Positions 32,473 through 40,453 of a DNA stretch of 64,000 bases are shown piece after piece. Source of the DNA: an uncultured Prevotellaceae bacterium (GTDB taxonomy: Bacteria > Bacteroidota > Bacteroidia > Bacteroidales > Bacteroidaceae); NCBI GenBank assembly GCA_947166305.1, contig CAMVDV010000012.1:1-64000 (forward strand). The letters are read 5' to 3'. A program made the translations under genes and the position numbers. The notes under the pieces were generated by a model. The model was given only the letters and a program-made list of their open reading frames with translations, had not been told where the DNA came from and did no database searches. Each line of letters starts with the position of its first letter. Position 1 is the stretch's first letter.

Positions 32473-33630
32473 ATGACCAAAAAGATTTGTTTCGTTGTAG
32501 CGATACCCGGCAGCGCGCAGGCGTTTCTGAAAGATCATTTCCGCGAGCTGACGAAGGGATATTCGGTTCATCTTGTGGCTAACTTCCCCGACGAGGAGAG
32601 CAAGCGGGAGTATTGGGAGATGGGTGTAACGTGTCACGATGCGCCCATCGAACGTCCCATAAGAATATGGAACGACCTCAAAGCTCTCTTTGCCCTATAC
32701 AGAATCTTCAAGCGAGAGAAGTTCGACAGTACGCATTCTGTGACACCCAAAGCAGGACTGCTTACCTCGCTTGCCTCTTGGCTGGCTGGTGTGAAGGTGC
32801 GCATCCATATCTACACTGGACAGGTGTGGGCCACGCGCAAAGGTGTGATGCGCTCCGTGCTGAAGACGATGGATAGACTCATCGCTCTTTTCGACAACTA
32901 CATTCTGGTGGACGGCGAGAGCCAAAGGCAGTTTCTCATTCGTGAGGGGGTCATCAAGGCAAGGAACAGCCGTGTGCTTGCCAACGGCTCCATCTGCGGC
33001 GTGAAGCTCGAGCGCTTTGTCATCTCCGAAGAGGTACGGCGGGCAGAGCGGGCCAAGTTCGGGTTCAAGGACGGCGACGTGGTCTATATCTTCCTTGGCC
33101 GTCTGAATCACGACAAAGGCATCGGCGAACTGTATGAGGCTTTCGACAGGCTGGCAAAGGAGTGTCCTGATGCAAAGCTGATTCTGTACGGAATAGACGA
33201 GGAGGGGTACGAAGCTAAAGCTGCCTACTATGCAAACTTGAAACGTGATAAGAATTTCTTTTATCCAGGTAGAACCGACAAGCCTTTCGATGCTTTACAG
33301 AGTGGCGATGTGTTTGTCCTGCCAACTTGGAGAGAAGGGTTTGGGTCTTCGGTGATTGAGGCACAGGCTCTAGGACTTCCTGTGATTACAAGCGACGCCT
33401 ATGGCGTTGTGGATGCCAGTGTGCCGAACGTGACTGGACTTCGCTGCAATGTGGATGATGCGGATGGGCTCTACAGATGCATGAAACGATATTACGAGCA
33501 TCGGGAGCTGATGAAGCGGCACGGCGAGGCAGGGCGCAAGCGTGTCTTCGACCTGTTCGACTGCAATGTGGTGACTGCGGCATGGCTTGAATACTACGAC
33601 GAGAACGTCGGCCACGCCGATGCTTCGTGA
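32473..33630 (+). CDS. Family 4 glycosyltransferase (WbpH/PglA-like)
   Basis: A 385-residue GT-B enzyme with KKICFVVAIPGSAQAFLKDHFRELTKGYSVHLVANF, FDSTHSVTPKAGLLTSLASWLAGVKVRIHIYTGQVWATRKG, then VVYIFLGRLNHDKGIGELYEAF, FYPGRTDKPFDALQSGDVFVLPTWREGFGSSVIEAQALGLPVITSDAYGVVDA. The HIYTGQVWA segment is typical of enzymes that add the second sugar to an undecaprenyl-PP-linked amino sugar, consistent with the PglC-type transferase downstream. It is the last gene before a 475-bp repeat-rich gap. Confidence 0.9.
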   Translation: MTKKICFVVAIPGSAQAFLKDHFRELTKGYSVHLVANFPDEESKREYWEMGVTCHDAPIERPIRIWNDLKALFALYRIFKREKFDSTHSVTPKAGLLTSLASWLAGVKVRIHIYTGQVWATRKGVMRSVLKTMDRLIALFDNYILVDGESQRQFLIREGVIKARNSRVLANGSICGVKLERFVISEEVRRAERAKFGFKDGDVVYIFLGRLNHDKGIGELYEAFDRLAKECPDAKLILYGIDEEGYEAKAAYYANLKRDKNFFYPGRTDKPFDALQSGDVFVLPTWREGFGSSVIEAQALGLPVITSDAYGVVDASVPNVTGLRCNVDDADGLYRCMKRYYEHRELMKRHGEAGRKRVFDLFDCNVVTAAWLEYYDENVGHADAS

Positions 33631-33644
33631 GCAGACGGCAAACG

Positions 33645-33754
33645 TTACACTAATAAATTACAAACTACACATGAGTAAATTGTAATTTACACACGAGTAA
33701 ATTGCAAACTTCACACGAGTAGTCTGTCATCGGCACACGAGAGGCTTCGAAGCC
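33645..33754. repeat. 22-bp tandem array, five units (within polysaccharide locus)
   Basis: Units start at 33645, 33667, 33689, 33711 and 33733; the core is acacacgagtaaattgcaaa. Sequence differs from the other arrays, but the spaced blocks cacacgag...ttgc echo the cgtgt...tttgcc skeleton. It follows the GT4 gene stop by 14 bp. Confidence 0.85.
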
Positions 33755-33902
33755 AGTATGGTAAACGGATCTCAGATTGCATGGAATGAACGGATTTTCT
33801 TCTTTCCACCACTAATTGACATGAACGGCCTTCTGTGTCGTTTATATCGATTACTCCAATTCATTTTCATAAAAACAACGGATTCAACAAATTGCCTTGT
33901 TC

Positions 33903-34014
33903 GTGCGGACTTATCATTCGCACGCAAGGAATATGGGGATTTACAGTCCCGCAACTTAAGGTGTTTTCGTATTATAAATGCGGGTGTTCTTTCCGACTGG
34001 ATTACAAATCCGTC
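33903..34014. repeat. Four palindromic units at ~31-bp spacing
   Basis: Four imperfect palindromes, each with an A+T centre and G+C arms: gtgcg...cgcac (33903-33923), gggat...gtccc (33936-33950), cgtat...atgcg (33968-33982) and gactggat...atccgtc (33995-34014). Their centres are 30-32 bp apart. Outside them the spacer 33755-34105 shows no gene. They resemble REP-type units, but no REP transposase is in the window. Confidence 0.6.
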
Positions 34015-34105
34015 AGGACGGCAAACCGCATGTATAGTATAAGGGTTACGCCATCCCATTTTGCTTTCATATATTAAACGATAGCCACAAACAATAAATA
34101 TAAAG

Positions 34106-34735
34106 ATGTTATATGCCCTCACTCATTATTTGAAAGACAAGGTACCTTGGCTTTGGGAGATGATAGAAAGGTGTAATTCAGCTGTGTTCTCGATGCAGCA
34201 CCGCAGAGGATTGAAGGTAATTCCTTCGTTGCTGAAAAAACATACAAGAGGCTTGAGCATAGTTGAGGTCGCTGAGTCTGATGCTGCCGCACTTGCCCGT
34301 TTCTTTGCAGAACAACCGGATGAGGCATTCAACTTTTTCCATCCGCATGAATTCGATGAGATGACTTTGCAGAAACTAATCAGACTGAAATCTTTTCTGA
34401 TGTTTTTGGTAAAAGACGGGGAGAGAATTGTGGGTTATTTCTTCCTGCGATGTTTTGTCGGCGGCAAGGCTTTCTTGGGTAAGATGGTTGATGTGAATGC
34501 ACAAGGGCAGGGTATCGGGAAGACTATGTGCCGTTGTGCAATGGATGTTGCTTCGGCTTTAGGACTGAGAATGTTTGAAACTATCTCAAAAGACAATCTT
34601 GCATCACTCTACAGCACACAAAGAGTGCTTAAAGTGAGAATTGTGAAGGAGATGCCGAATGGCTATCTTTATATTGAAGACCTTCGCAAGAAATCGGATA
34701 GTGTAATTATAAATAGGGGGGGGGTATGTAGTTGA
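34106..34735 (+). CDS. GNAT-family N-acetyltransferase
   Basis: A 209-residue protein. An N-terminal ~50-residue extension precedes the GNAT fold: LSIVEVAESDAAALARFF, FLVKDGERIVGYFFLRCF and the acetyl-CoA loop VDVNAQGQGIGKTMCRCAMDVASALGLRMF (Q-x-x-G-x-G), then SKDNLASLYSTQRVLKVRIV. It probably N-acetylates an amino sugar made with the DegT aminotransferase, as PglD-like enzymes do, though it belongs to a different fold. A run of nine G (34716-34724) lies 11 bp before the stop; a slip of one base would alter only the last few residues. Confidence 0.82.
   Translation: MLYALTHYLKDKVPWLWEMIERCNSAVFSMQHRRGLKVIPSLLKKHTRGLSIVEVAESDAAALARFFAEQPDEAFNFFHPHEFDEMTLQKLIRLKSFLMFLVKDGERIVGYFFLRCFVGGKAFLGKMVDVNAQGQGIGKTMCRCAMDVASALGLRMFETISKDNLASLYSTQRVLKVRIVKEMPNGYLYIEDLRKKSDSVIINRGGVCS
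34716..34724 (+). repeat. Poly-G tract (9 G) in the 3' end of the GNAT gene
   Basis: Nine consecutive G, the kind of tract prone to slipped-strand length change. With one G fewer the frame meets TAG almost at once; with one more it runs past TGA at 34733. Confidence 0.85.
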
Positions 34736-34751
34736 CTGTCAATGTGTTGTG

Positions 34752-34794
34752 ATGATTATGCCGCAGGAGGGGCTACCTTATGCGGCATAGTTGT
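34752..34794 (+). promoter_or_regulatory. Hairpin enclosing the ribosome-binding site and start of the ATP-grasp gene
   Basis: tatgccgca (34757-34765) is perfectly complementary to tgcggcata (34781-34789), with weaker pairing extending the stem to about 34752/34794. The 15-nt loop holds AGGAGG (34765-34770), and the start codon (34780-34782) lies at the base of the 3' arm. Folding would hide the start site, so translation may depend on upstream ribosome passage or a binding factor. Confidence 0.6.
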
Positions 34795-35910
34795 TGCGAT
34801 GTGATTGTCACCTACTGCTGGAACAGAGTAGGGTATAACATATTGAGGAGTTTGTCGGCTCACGGACTTCGTGTGTGGGCGGCAGACACGTCGAAATATA
34901 ATATATGCTCGAAATCGAAGTTTTGCTCAGGGGCGTTTACTTATCCTGATCCTTTCAGCAGCGAGGAGGCATTTATCGAATGTTTGAAGAAGTATGTAGT
35001 GGAACTGAAGCCACGCGTGTTGTTGCCAACACATGATGAGTCTTTGGTAATCATGCGGCATCGTGAAGAGTTCCAGCAGGAACTGATTATCCCTTATATG
35101 GATGCCGAATCGTTGATGAACCTTTCGGACAAAGCCTGGGCGACGGAGAAGGCACGGGAATGTGGAGTGCCAATCCCTAAGACCTATAAGAAATGTGATG
35201 ACGTCGATATCTTTCCTTGTGTTTTTAAGACCGTAATAGGAAATTCGGCAAAGACTGTGTTCTTTCCTAAGGACAAAGATGAATTGGCGCATCTTGTAGA
35301 AGAGTATTCAAGAGAAAAGACACTCATTGAGGAATGGATTGGCGGAACGGACTACAGTGTGGACTGTGTGAGATGGGACGGTTTTTTCTATGCAACAACT
35401 TATCATGCTTTAGTCACAAAGACAAACGGAGGCGGAACGACTACTCAGCGAGAGATTGTCTCGGTTCCAGCTTTAGAAAGATATGCGAGGATGTTGCTTG
35501 ACTGTGTCGACTTCAAAGGCGTTTGTGGAATTGATTTCCGCTATGACCCTGCTTCTGGTCAAACCGCTTTCATCGAGGTCAATGCGCGCTTCACTGGCGG
35601 CTTGGCAACTCCAGTCACGGCTGGCTTTGATATTCCTTGGGTTATATATTCATTGGCCACGACTGGTCGATATGATAGTCCTATAAACGTGAAGGTCGGT
35701 ACACGAACTAAATGGATACTTGGTGACATCATAACCCTCGTCGGACGTATGTTATCCTTCGATTTTAATCTTCGGGAATGGAATCAGGCTTTGACTTTCA
35801 GAGGCTTTGATACTTATGATGACTATCGCCAAGATGATTGTGGAGCGATTTTGGGCGAGATGTCTTATTATTTGCGTAAACTGTTGAAGAATGGGAAACT
35901 GAATCCTTAA
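34780..35910 (+). CDS. ATP-grasp enzyme (carbamoyl-phosphate synthase-like/PylC-like)
   Basis: A 376-residue protein. The N-terminal Rossmann-like part is CDVIVTYCWNRVGYNILRSLSAHGLRVWAADTS, followed by VLLPTHDESLVIMRHRE and the ATP-grasp core (DKAWATEKARECGVPIPKTYK, CVFKTVIGNSAKTVFF, TLIEEWIGGTDYSVDCV, GVCGIDFRYDPASGQTAFIEVNARFTGGLATP). The E-x-N-x-R metal site is intact. Such enzymes join an acid to an amine or phosphate using ATP; here the partner may be an amino sugar, but this is context only. The start codon is set by AGGAGG 9 bp upstream within an RNA hairpin. Confidence 0.85.
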   Translation: MRHSCCDVIVTYCWNRVGYNILRSLSAHGLRVWAADTSKYNICSKSKFCSGAFTYPDPFSSEEAFIECLKKYVVELKPRVLLPTHDESLVIMRHREEFQQELIIPYMDAESLMNLSDKAWATEKARECGVPIPKTYKKCDDVDIFPCVFKTVIGNSAKTVFFPKDKDELAHLVEEYSREKTLIEEWIGGTDYSVDCVRWDGFFYATTYHALVTKTNGGGTTTQREIVSVPALERYARMLLDCVDFKGVCGIDFRYDPASGQTAFIEVNARFTGGLATPVTAGFDIPWVIYSLATTGRYDSPINVKVGTRTKWILGDIITLVGRMLSFDFNLREWNQALTFRGFDTYDDYRQDDCGAILGEMSYYLRKLLKNGKLNP

Positions 35911-35913
35911 ACC

Positions 35914-36582
35914 ATGAATGTTAAATGGATATTTGATAGGATAACTTCGCTCATTGGATTATTGTTCCTATGGCCTCTTCTTGCCTTTGTGGCAATTCTT
36001 ATTAAGATAAAGATGCCTGATGGACCTGTCCTCTTTGTACAGAAAAGAGTGGGTAAAGACGGAAAATTGTTTGACTGTCACAAGTTCCGAACAATGACGA
36101 TGAAGCACAATGGCAGCACGGTCAGTGTGGCTGGCGATGCTCGCATCACACCGCTTGGTGCTAAACTCCGTCATTATAAGCTCGACGAACTTCCCGGCTT
36201 ATGGGATGTACTTATCGGCAACATGAGTTTTGTAGGACCGCGTCCCGATGTGCCAGGCTATGCAGACAAACTTAAAGGTGATGATCGTGATGTACTGAAA
36301 CTGCGACCAGGAATAACAGGCCCTGCTACATTAAAGTATCGGCTTGAAGATGAAATGCTGAGTAACGTTAGGGAACTTATAGCTAAACATCATGCTGACA
36401 TTAATGCAGATGAGATGACCGATCAAGAACTTGCTGTCTGGTATAACGATAATGTGATTTTTCCCGACAAGGTTAGATTGAATTGTTACTACTTCCGTCA
36501 CTATTCGTTTGTCAAAGACATCCAGATGATTGTCTGCACGGTGCTTGGACTGAATATGAGATATGCAGAGGAAGTGATATGA
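35914..36582 (+). CDS. Initiating sugar-1-phosphate transferase (PglC/WcaJ type)
   Basis: A 222-residue bacterial sugar transferase that moves a sugar-1-phosphate onto undecaprenyl phosphate, the first step of repeat-unit assembly. It has one N-terminal membrane-dipping helix (LIGLLFLWPLLAFVAILIKIKMPDGPVLFVQKRVGKDGKLFDCHKFRTM), then LRHYKLDELPGLWDVLIGNMSFVGPRPDVPGY and LRPGITGPATLKYR; the DE pair in KLDELP is the catalytic site. The small size lacks the multi-helix N-terminal domain of WbaP. It follows the ATP-grasp gene by 3 bp. Confidence 0.94.
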   Translation: MNVKWIFDRITSLIGLLFLWPLLAFVAILIKIKMPDGPVLFVQKRVGKDGKLFDCHKFRTMTMKHNGSTVSVAGDARITPLGAKLRHYKLDELPGLWDVLIGNMSFVGPRPDVPGYADKLKGDDRDVLKLRPGITGPATLKYRLEDEMLSNVRELIAKHHADINADEMTDQELAVWYNDNVIFPDKVRLNCYYFRHYSFVKDIQMIVCTVLGLNMRYAEEVI

Positions 36583-36627
36583 TTTTTTCAAACTACAAAG
36601 ATTAAATATATACATTATAGATAATAT

Positions 36628-37989
36628 ATGTCAGAAAGAAAGAGAATTTACCTTTGTCTTGCTCACATGAGCGAGGACGGGGCTGAACAAAAGTATGTGA
36701 AGGAGGCGTTCGATACAAACTGGGTCGTGCCGCTCGGACCGAATGTCAATGGTTTTGAGGAGGATTTACGCCAATTCATAATTCACGATTCACAGGGCAT
36801 GGGTGTTCCGTGTCTTGAGGACAAAAGAGTCGTTGCGCTGTCGGCTGGCACGGCTGCCGTGCATCTGGCTCTGCTGGCTTGCGGCGTAGGGCAGGGCGAC
36901 GAGGTGATAGTGCAGAGCTTTACCTTCTGCGCTTCGTCGCATCCCGTCACTTATCTTGGTGCCAAGCCGGTGTTTGTTGACTCGGAACGTGACACCTGGA
37001 ACATCGACCCCGAGCTGATGGAGTTTGCCATCAAGGACCGTATTGCCAAGACTGGCAAGAAGCCAAAGGCCATCGTGCCTGTAGCTTTGTATGGTATGCC
37101 TTACAGAATAGACCGCATCATGGAGATTGCCAACAAGCACGGCATTCCTGTCGTGGAAGATGCAGCAGAAGGTTTTGGCAGTCGCTTCAAAGGACGAGTG
37201 CTGGGTACCTTCGGCAAGTACGGCGTGCTTTCGTTTAATGGCAACAAGATGATAACGACCAGTGGTGGCGGTGCACTCATCACTGAGAATGAGGACGAGT
37301 GGCGGGAGATTATGATGTACGCCACGCAATACCGTGAGAGCTATCCCTACTATCAGCACGAGAAGATTGGCTATAACTATCGTATGTCGAACATCTGTGC
37401 CGGCATCGGTCGTGGTCAGATGACTGTCGTGAACGACCACATTGCTCACCATCGCCATGTGCAGAGGCTGTATGAGGAGCTGCTTGCCGAAGTGCCTGGA
37501 GTGAAAGTCCATTCACAGCCCACGGGTGAAAGTTTCGACAGCAACTATTGGCTTTGCACCATTACGCTCGACGAGGCCTTGGAGGTCAGAGGACAGGAGC
37601 GTGCCTACAAGACAGTTGTGAAGGGTGCTGTGGGCGGAGCAGCCGGCGTGATACATATTGCAGAATCAGTCACAACGGACTGTCAGCCAAATGCCAACGT
37701 CGAGGCGTTGCGCATTCTGCTTGACGAAGCTGGCATTGAGGCAAGGCCTGTGTGGAAACCGATGCATTGCCAGCCGGTGTATCGTGCTCCGCTAAACGAA
37801 GATTTAAGCATTAAGAAAGAAGAATTGCCTAATGGCATTGTATGTCAGACTTCAGGGTCGAGTGTGGCGTACGTCAATGGCATCAGCGAGGCCATCTTCA
37901 AGGTGGGCATGTGTCTGCCTGCCGGTCCGTATGTCTCGGACGATGATGTACGCTATATCGTCAACACGATTAAGAACGCAATTGTCTGA
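36628..37989 (+). CDS. DegT/DnrJ/EryC1/StrS aminotransferase
   Basis: A 453-residue PLP enzyme that aminates a keto-sugar nucleotide, typically UDP-4-keto-6-deoxy sugars. It shows VVALSAGTAAVHLALLACGVGQGDEVIVQSFTFCASSHPVTYLGAKPVFVD, VPVALYGMP, VVEDAAEGFGSRF, the PLP lysine K207 in FNGNKMITTSGGGAL and YNYRMSNICAGIGRGQM. Residues ~49-60 (QFIIHDSQGMGV) are coded by 'aattcataattcacgattc' and look like an in-frame repeat insertion before the VVAL strand. With the GNAT and PglC-type genes it suggests an N-acetylated amino-deoxy sugar. Confidence 0.92.
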   Translation: MSERKRIYLCLAHMSEDGAEQKYVKEAFDTNWVVPLGPNVNGFEEDLRQFIIHDSQGMGVPCLEDKRVVALSAGTAAVHLALLACGVGQGDEVIVQSFTFCASSHPVTYLGAKPVFVDSERDTWNIDPELMEFAIKDRIAKTGKKPKAIVPVALYGMPYRIDRIMEIANKHGIPVVEDAAEGFGSRFKGRVLGTFGKYGVLSFNGNKMITTSGGGALITENEDEWREIMMYATQYRESYPYYQHEKIGYNYRMSNICAGIGRGQMTVVNDHIAHHRHVQRLYEELLAEVPGVKVHSQPTGESFDSNYWLCTITLDEALEVRGQERAYKTVVKGAVGGAAGVIHIAESVTTDCQPNANVEALRILLDEAGIEARPVWKPMHCQPVYRAPLNEDLSIKKEELPNGIVCQTSGSSVAYVNGISEAIFKVGMCLPAGPYVSDDDVRYIVNTIKNAIV

Positions 37990-37998
37990 ATTCGATTC

Positions 37999-39078
37999 AT
38001 GGACGCAGGGCAGGAATTGTTCTTCGAGCTTCTCTCTGTCTGCACCAGGGCAAGGGAGTCGCTGTCGCAGTCGTACACTGACAGCCAGTGGCGCGAGGCG
38101 CTCCGCATTGCTCAAAGCCAGACGATAACAGGTGTTCTCACATCAGCATTAGAAAGACTTCCCAAGGAGCAACTACCCTCGAAACTCATCCTTCTTGAGT
38201 GGCTGGGGCTTTGCGAGACTGTCGTTGACAACACGCGCAGGCTGACAGAAGCAAGCCATGAGGTGGTTGCCTACTTTCGCGAGCATGGCTTTCCCTGCAT
38301 CATCCTGAAAGGATGTGCCGTGGGGCGCTATTATCCGAATGCAGAGAGGCGCACTTCGGGCGACGTGGATGTGTGGCTTGCAGGCGGACGGAGGGAGATT
38401 TACGACTTCGCACGTAAGTCGGACAAGGATGGCTTGCTCCATGGCGTGAATTATCAGCATGTTCATTTTAACTTGCTCGAGGGGATTCACATCGAGGTTC
38501 ATGTGTGGCCTTCGTACTTGAGCAGTCCGCTTCGGAATCACAGACTGCATCAGTTCTTCCGCCTACACACTCCGACCATGTCTGCGGAGATGCCTTCGCT
38601 CGCCTTCGACCGTATATTCATTCTGCTGCACTGCTATCAGCATCTGTGCGGACATGGGGTTGGACTAAGGCAGATAATGGACTACTTCTATGTCCTAAGG
38701 CAGGGTTTTACGGAAGAGGAGCGCAGGGATTCGGCCTATTGGATAGAGCGTCTCGGCATGAAGCGTTTTGCGGAAGGACTGATGTGGTTGTTCGAGACGT
38801 ATTTTGGCATGGAGCGACGATACATGCTGTTTGCTCCGAACGAAAAGGAGGGCCGATTCATTATGCAGGAAGTGTTGTTGACGGGCAACATGGGTCACCA
38901 CGACACGCGGCACTGGGGCTCGCTGAAGACGCCACTGTCGAGGTTCTTCTTCAACCTGCGCCGTGACATCTATCTTGCCGGACACTATCCTCACGAAGTG
39001 CTTTGGCAGCCGTTCTTCTCGCTATGGCTCTATGCCTGGAGGCTTGCGAAGGGGCTGCTTGGCGGACGGGAAGATTGA
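37999..39078 (+). CDS. Nucleotidyltransferase-fold protein (NTP_transf_5 type)
   Basis: A 359-residue protein. The conserved part is VVAYFREHGFPCIILKGCAVGRYYPNAERRTSGDVDVWLAGG, in which LKG...R-x-S-G-D-x-D fits the NTP_transf_5 active-site pattern, followed by HFNLLEGIHIEVHVWPSYL and FIQHLCGHGVGLRQIMDYFYV-like helices. Members occur in polysaccharide and peptide-modification clusters, without a settled reaction. It lies 9 bp after the aminotransferase gene and is the last gene of this transcription block. Confidence 0.82.
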   Translation: MDAGQELFFELLSVCTRARESLSQSYTDSQWREALRIAQSQTITGVLTSALERLPKEQLPSKLILLEWLGLCETVVDNTRRLTEASHEVVAYFREHGFPCIILKGCAVGRYYPNAERRTSGDVDVWLAGGRREIYDFARKSDKDGLLHGVNYQHVHFNLLEGIHIEVHVWPSYLSSPLRNHRLHQFFRLHTPTMSAEMPSLAFDRIFILLHCYQHLCGHGVGLRQIMDYFYVLRQGFTEEERRDSAYWIERLGMKRFAEGLMWLFETYFGMERRYMLFAPNEKEGRFIMQEVLLTGNMGHHDTRHWGSLKTPLSRFFFNLRRDIYLAGHYPHEVLWQPFFSLWLYAWRLAKGLLGGRED

Positions 39079-39102
39079 AATGAGGCCATAGAACGACGGA
39101 AG

Positions 39103-39157
39103 GCGATACAAACGAAAGAAGCACCTTACTCTCAGCTGGGAGGGTAGGGTGCTTCTT
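39103..39157 (-). terminator. Hairpin terminator between convergent genes
   Basis: aagaagcacc (39116-39125) pairs perfectly with ggtgcttctt (39148-39157), with additional inner pairing. The minus-strand side is followed by a T-rich stretch (ttctttcgtttgt), so it best serves the M48 gene, but it may also stop the capsule transcript. Confidence 0.75.
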
Positions 39158-39188
39158 GGCGTTATGGGAGATGACGCTTAGCGGGTTG

Positions 39189-40064
39189 CTATTTCTTCTT
39201 TGTCGTTGCCTTCTTGGTGGCGGTTGTGGCAGGAGCTGTTTGCGGGGTGTAGTATTTGAGCGCTTCGGGCATACGCTTCTGCAATTCGGCAATGCGTTTT
39301 TCGTCGGAAGGATGGTCGCTGAAGATTTCACTCTTTGTGCTTCCGCCGTTTTGCTGTGCCATGCGTTGCCAGAAGGGTATGGCTCGCTGCGGATCGTAGC
39401 CTGCCATGGCTGCAAAGATGAGTCCGAGGCGGTCGGCTTCAGTTTCATTGTCGCGCGAATACTTGAGGTTGGCAAAGTTGAAGCCTGTCTTTGCCACCAT
39501 ATCGATGATGGCTGCGGTGCCTGTGCCCATGCCTTTTGCCTTAGCCACGGAGGAGAGTACGCTGCCACCTATCTGTGCCGCATACTGTTGCCGCATTTGT
39601 TTGGACATCTGTTCGGCTGAATGTTTGGCAATGGCGTGGGCAATCTCGTGGCCGAGAACAATGGCAAGGCTTGCCTCGTCCTGTGTGATGGGGAGAATAC
39701 CTTCGTAGACAACGATCTTTCCTCCAGGCATACAGAAAGCGTTGGCCTCGTTGCTTGCCACAAGATTAAACTCCCACTGGAAGTTCTGCACCTCGTTGGC
39801 ATAGCCGTTGTTCTTGAGGAATGTCTCCACAGCCGTGGCGAGTCTTCCTCCGACGCGCTTGACGAGGGCGGTGTTTGCCTGGTTGGTGGAGATCTTAGCG
39901 CTCTTCATGTATTCCTGATACTGCTGAGTGCTGAGTCCGAGGATTTGTGCGTCGTCCACGAGCAGATGCGTCTTCCTGCCCGTGATGGGGACGGTGTTTG
40001 TGGTGCCGCAGGCGGCTGTGAGCAGTGCAAGTGCGGCAATGAATAGGGTTCTGAACTTGTTCAT
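39189..40064 (-). CDS. M48-family metalloprotease lipoprotein
   Basis: A 291-residue protein with a lipoprotein signal (ALLTAAC, lipid C19). The zinc site is H139-E-I-A-H143 in LAIVLGHEIAHAIAKHSAEQM, with the third ligand E in SRDNETEADRLGL. MPGGKIVVYEGIL and FWQRMAQQNGGSTKSEIFSDHPSDEKRIAEL are typical of periplasmic LoiP/BepA-like proteases, which clear misfolded outer-membrane proteins. The C-terminus is a T/K-rich tail (TTATKKATTKKK). It lies on the opposite strand inside the polysaccharide region. A possible -7 box TATATTTG is at 40094-40101. Confidence 0.92.
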   Translation of the reverse strand: MNKFRTLFIAALALLTAACGTTNTVPITGRKTHLLVDDAQILGLSTQQYQEYMKSAKISTNQANTALVKRVGGRLATAVETFLKNNGYANEVQNFQWEFNLVASNEANAFCMPGGKIVVYEGILPITQDEASLAIVLGHEIAHAIAKHSAEQMSKQMRQQYAAQIGGSVLSSVAKAKGMGTGTAAIIDMVAKTGFNFANLKYSRDNETEADRLGLIFAAMAGYDPQRAIPFWQRMAQQNGGSTKSEIFSDHPSDEKRIAELQKRMPEALKYYTPQTAPATTATKKATTKKK

Positions 40065-40171
40065 CTGTGATACTCTTTTTGGTAATTTGGTTGCAAATAT
40101 ACGCTTTTATTTTTTATTAGTTCTAAAATGAAGTAAAAAGCTTGATGAAACAGAAGTTATTTTCAAAATCA

Positions 40172-40203
40172 TTTGCGTATGTTACCAGAAAGTAGTACTT
40201 TTG
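40172..40203 (+). promoter_or_regulatory. Promoter for the second flippase gene
   Basis: TTTG (40172-40175), a 20-nt spacer and TACTTTTG (40196-40203) on the plus strand. It predicts a ~240-nt leader before the ATG at 40454. Confidence 0.7.
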
Positions 40204-40291
40204 CAATTATTAGTGTGATTATAAAAATAGTATAAGTTTCGGATGTGCCTGAAAGCTTGTGTATGAGTGCATAAAAGTGGATTCTTCCAAT

Positions 40292-40356
40292 AATGGTTAA
40301 GCATTATTTCATAAGGGCGAACCCTTCTGCAGGTAATGGTGAAGCGTTATTTCCGG
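40292..40356. repeat. Degenerate 21-22-bp repeats in the flippase leader (three units)
   Basis: Units at 40292, 40313 and 40335 share aatgg.taagc.ttattt. Units 1 and 3 match closely; unit 2 is diverged with one base missing. It is weaker than the other arrays; the rest of 40065-40453 holds the two promoters and no recognisable gene. Confidence 0.5.
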
Positions 40357-40453
40357 CACCCTGCAATTGGTTGACGAGACATCAGAAACTTCAATAAATG
40401 TAATAAATGCGGTTGCTCCCATATCAGGGAATTGAAGTCCGCAAAATGTTTCA

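Noticed and set aside
33758-34042. Small plus-strand ORF in the gap of the polysaccharide locus
   Set aside because: It runs through the palindromic units, has no ribosome-binding site and no recognisable protein pattern.
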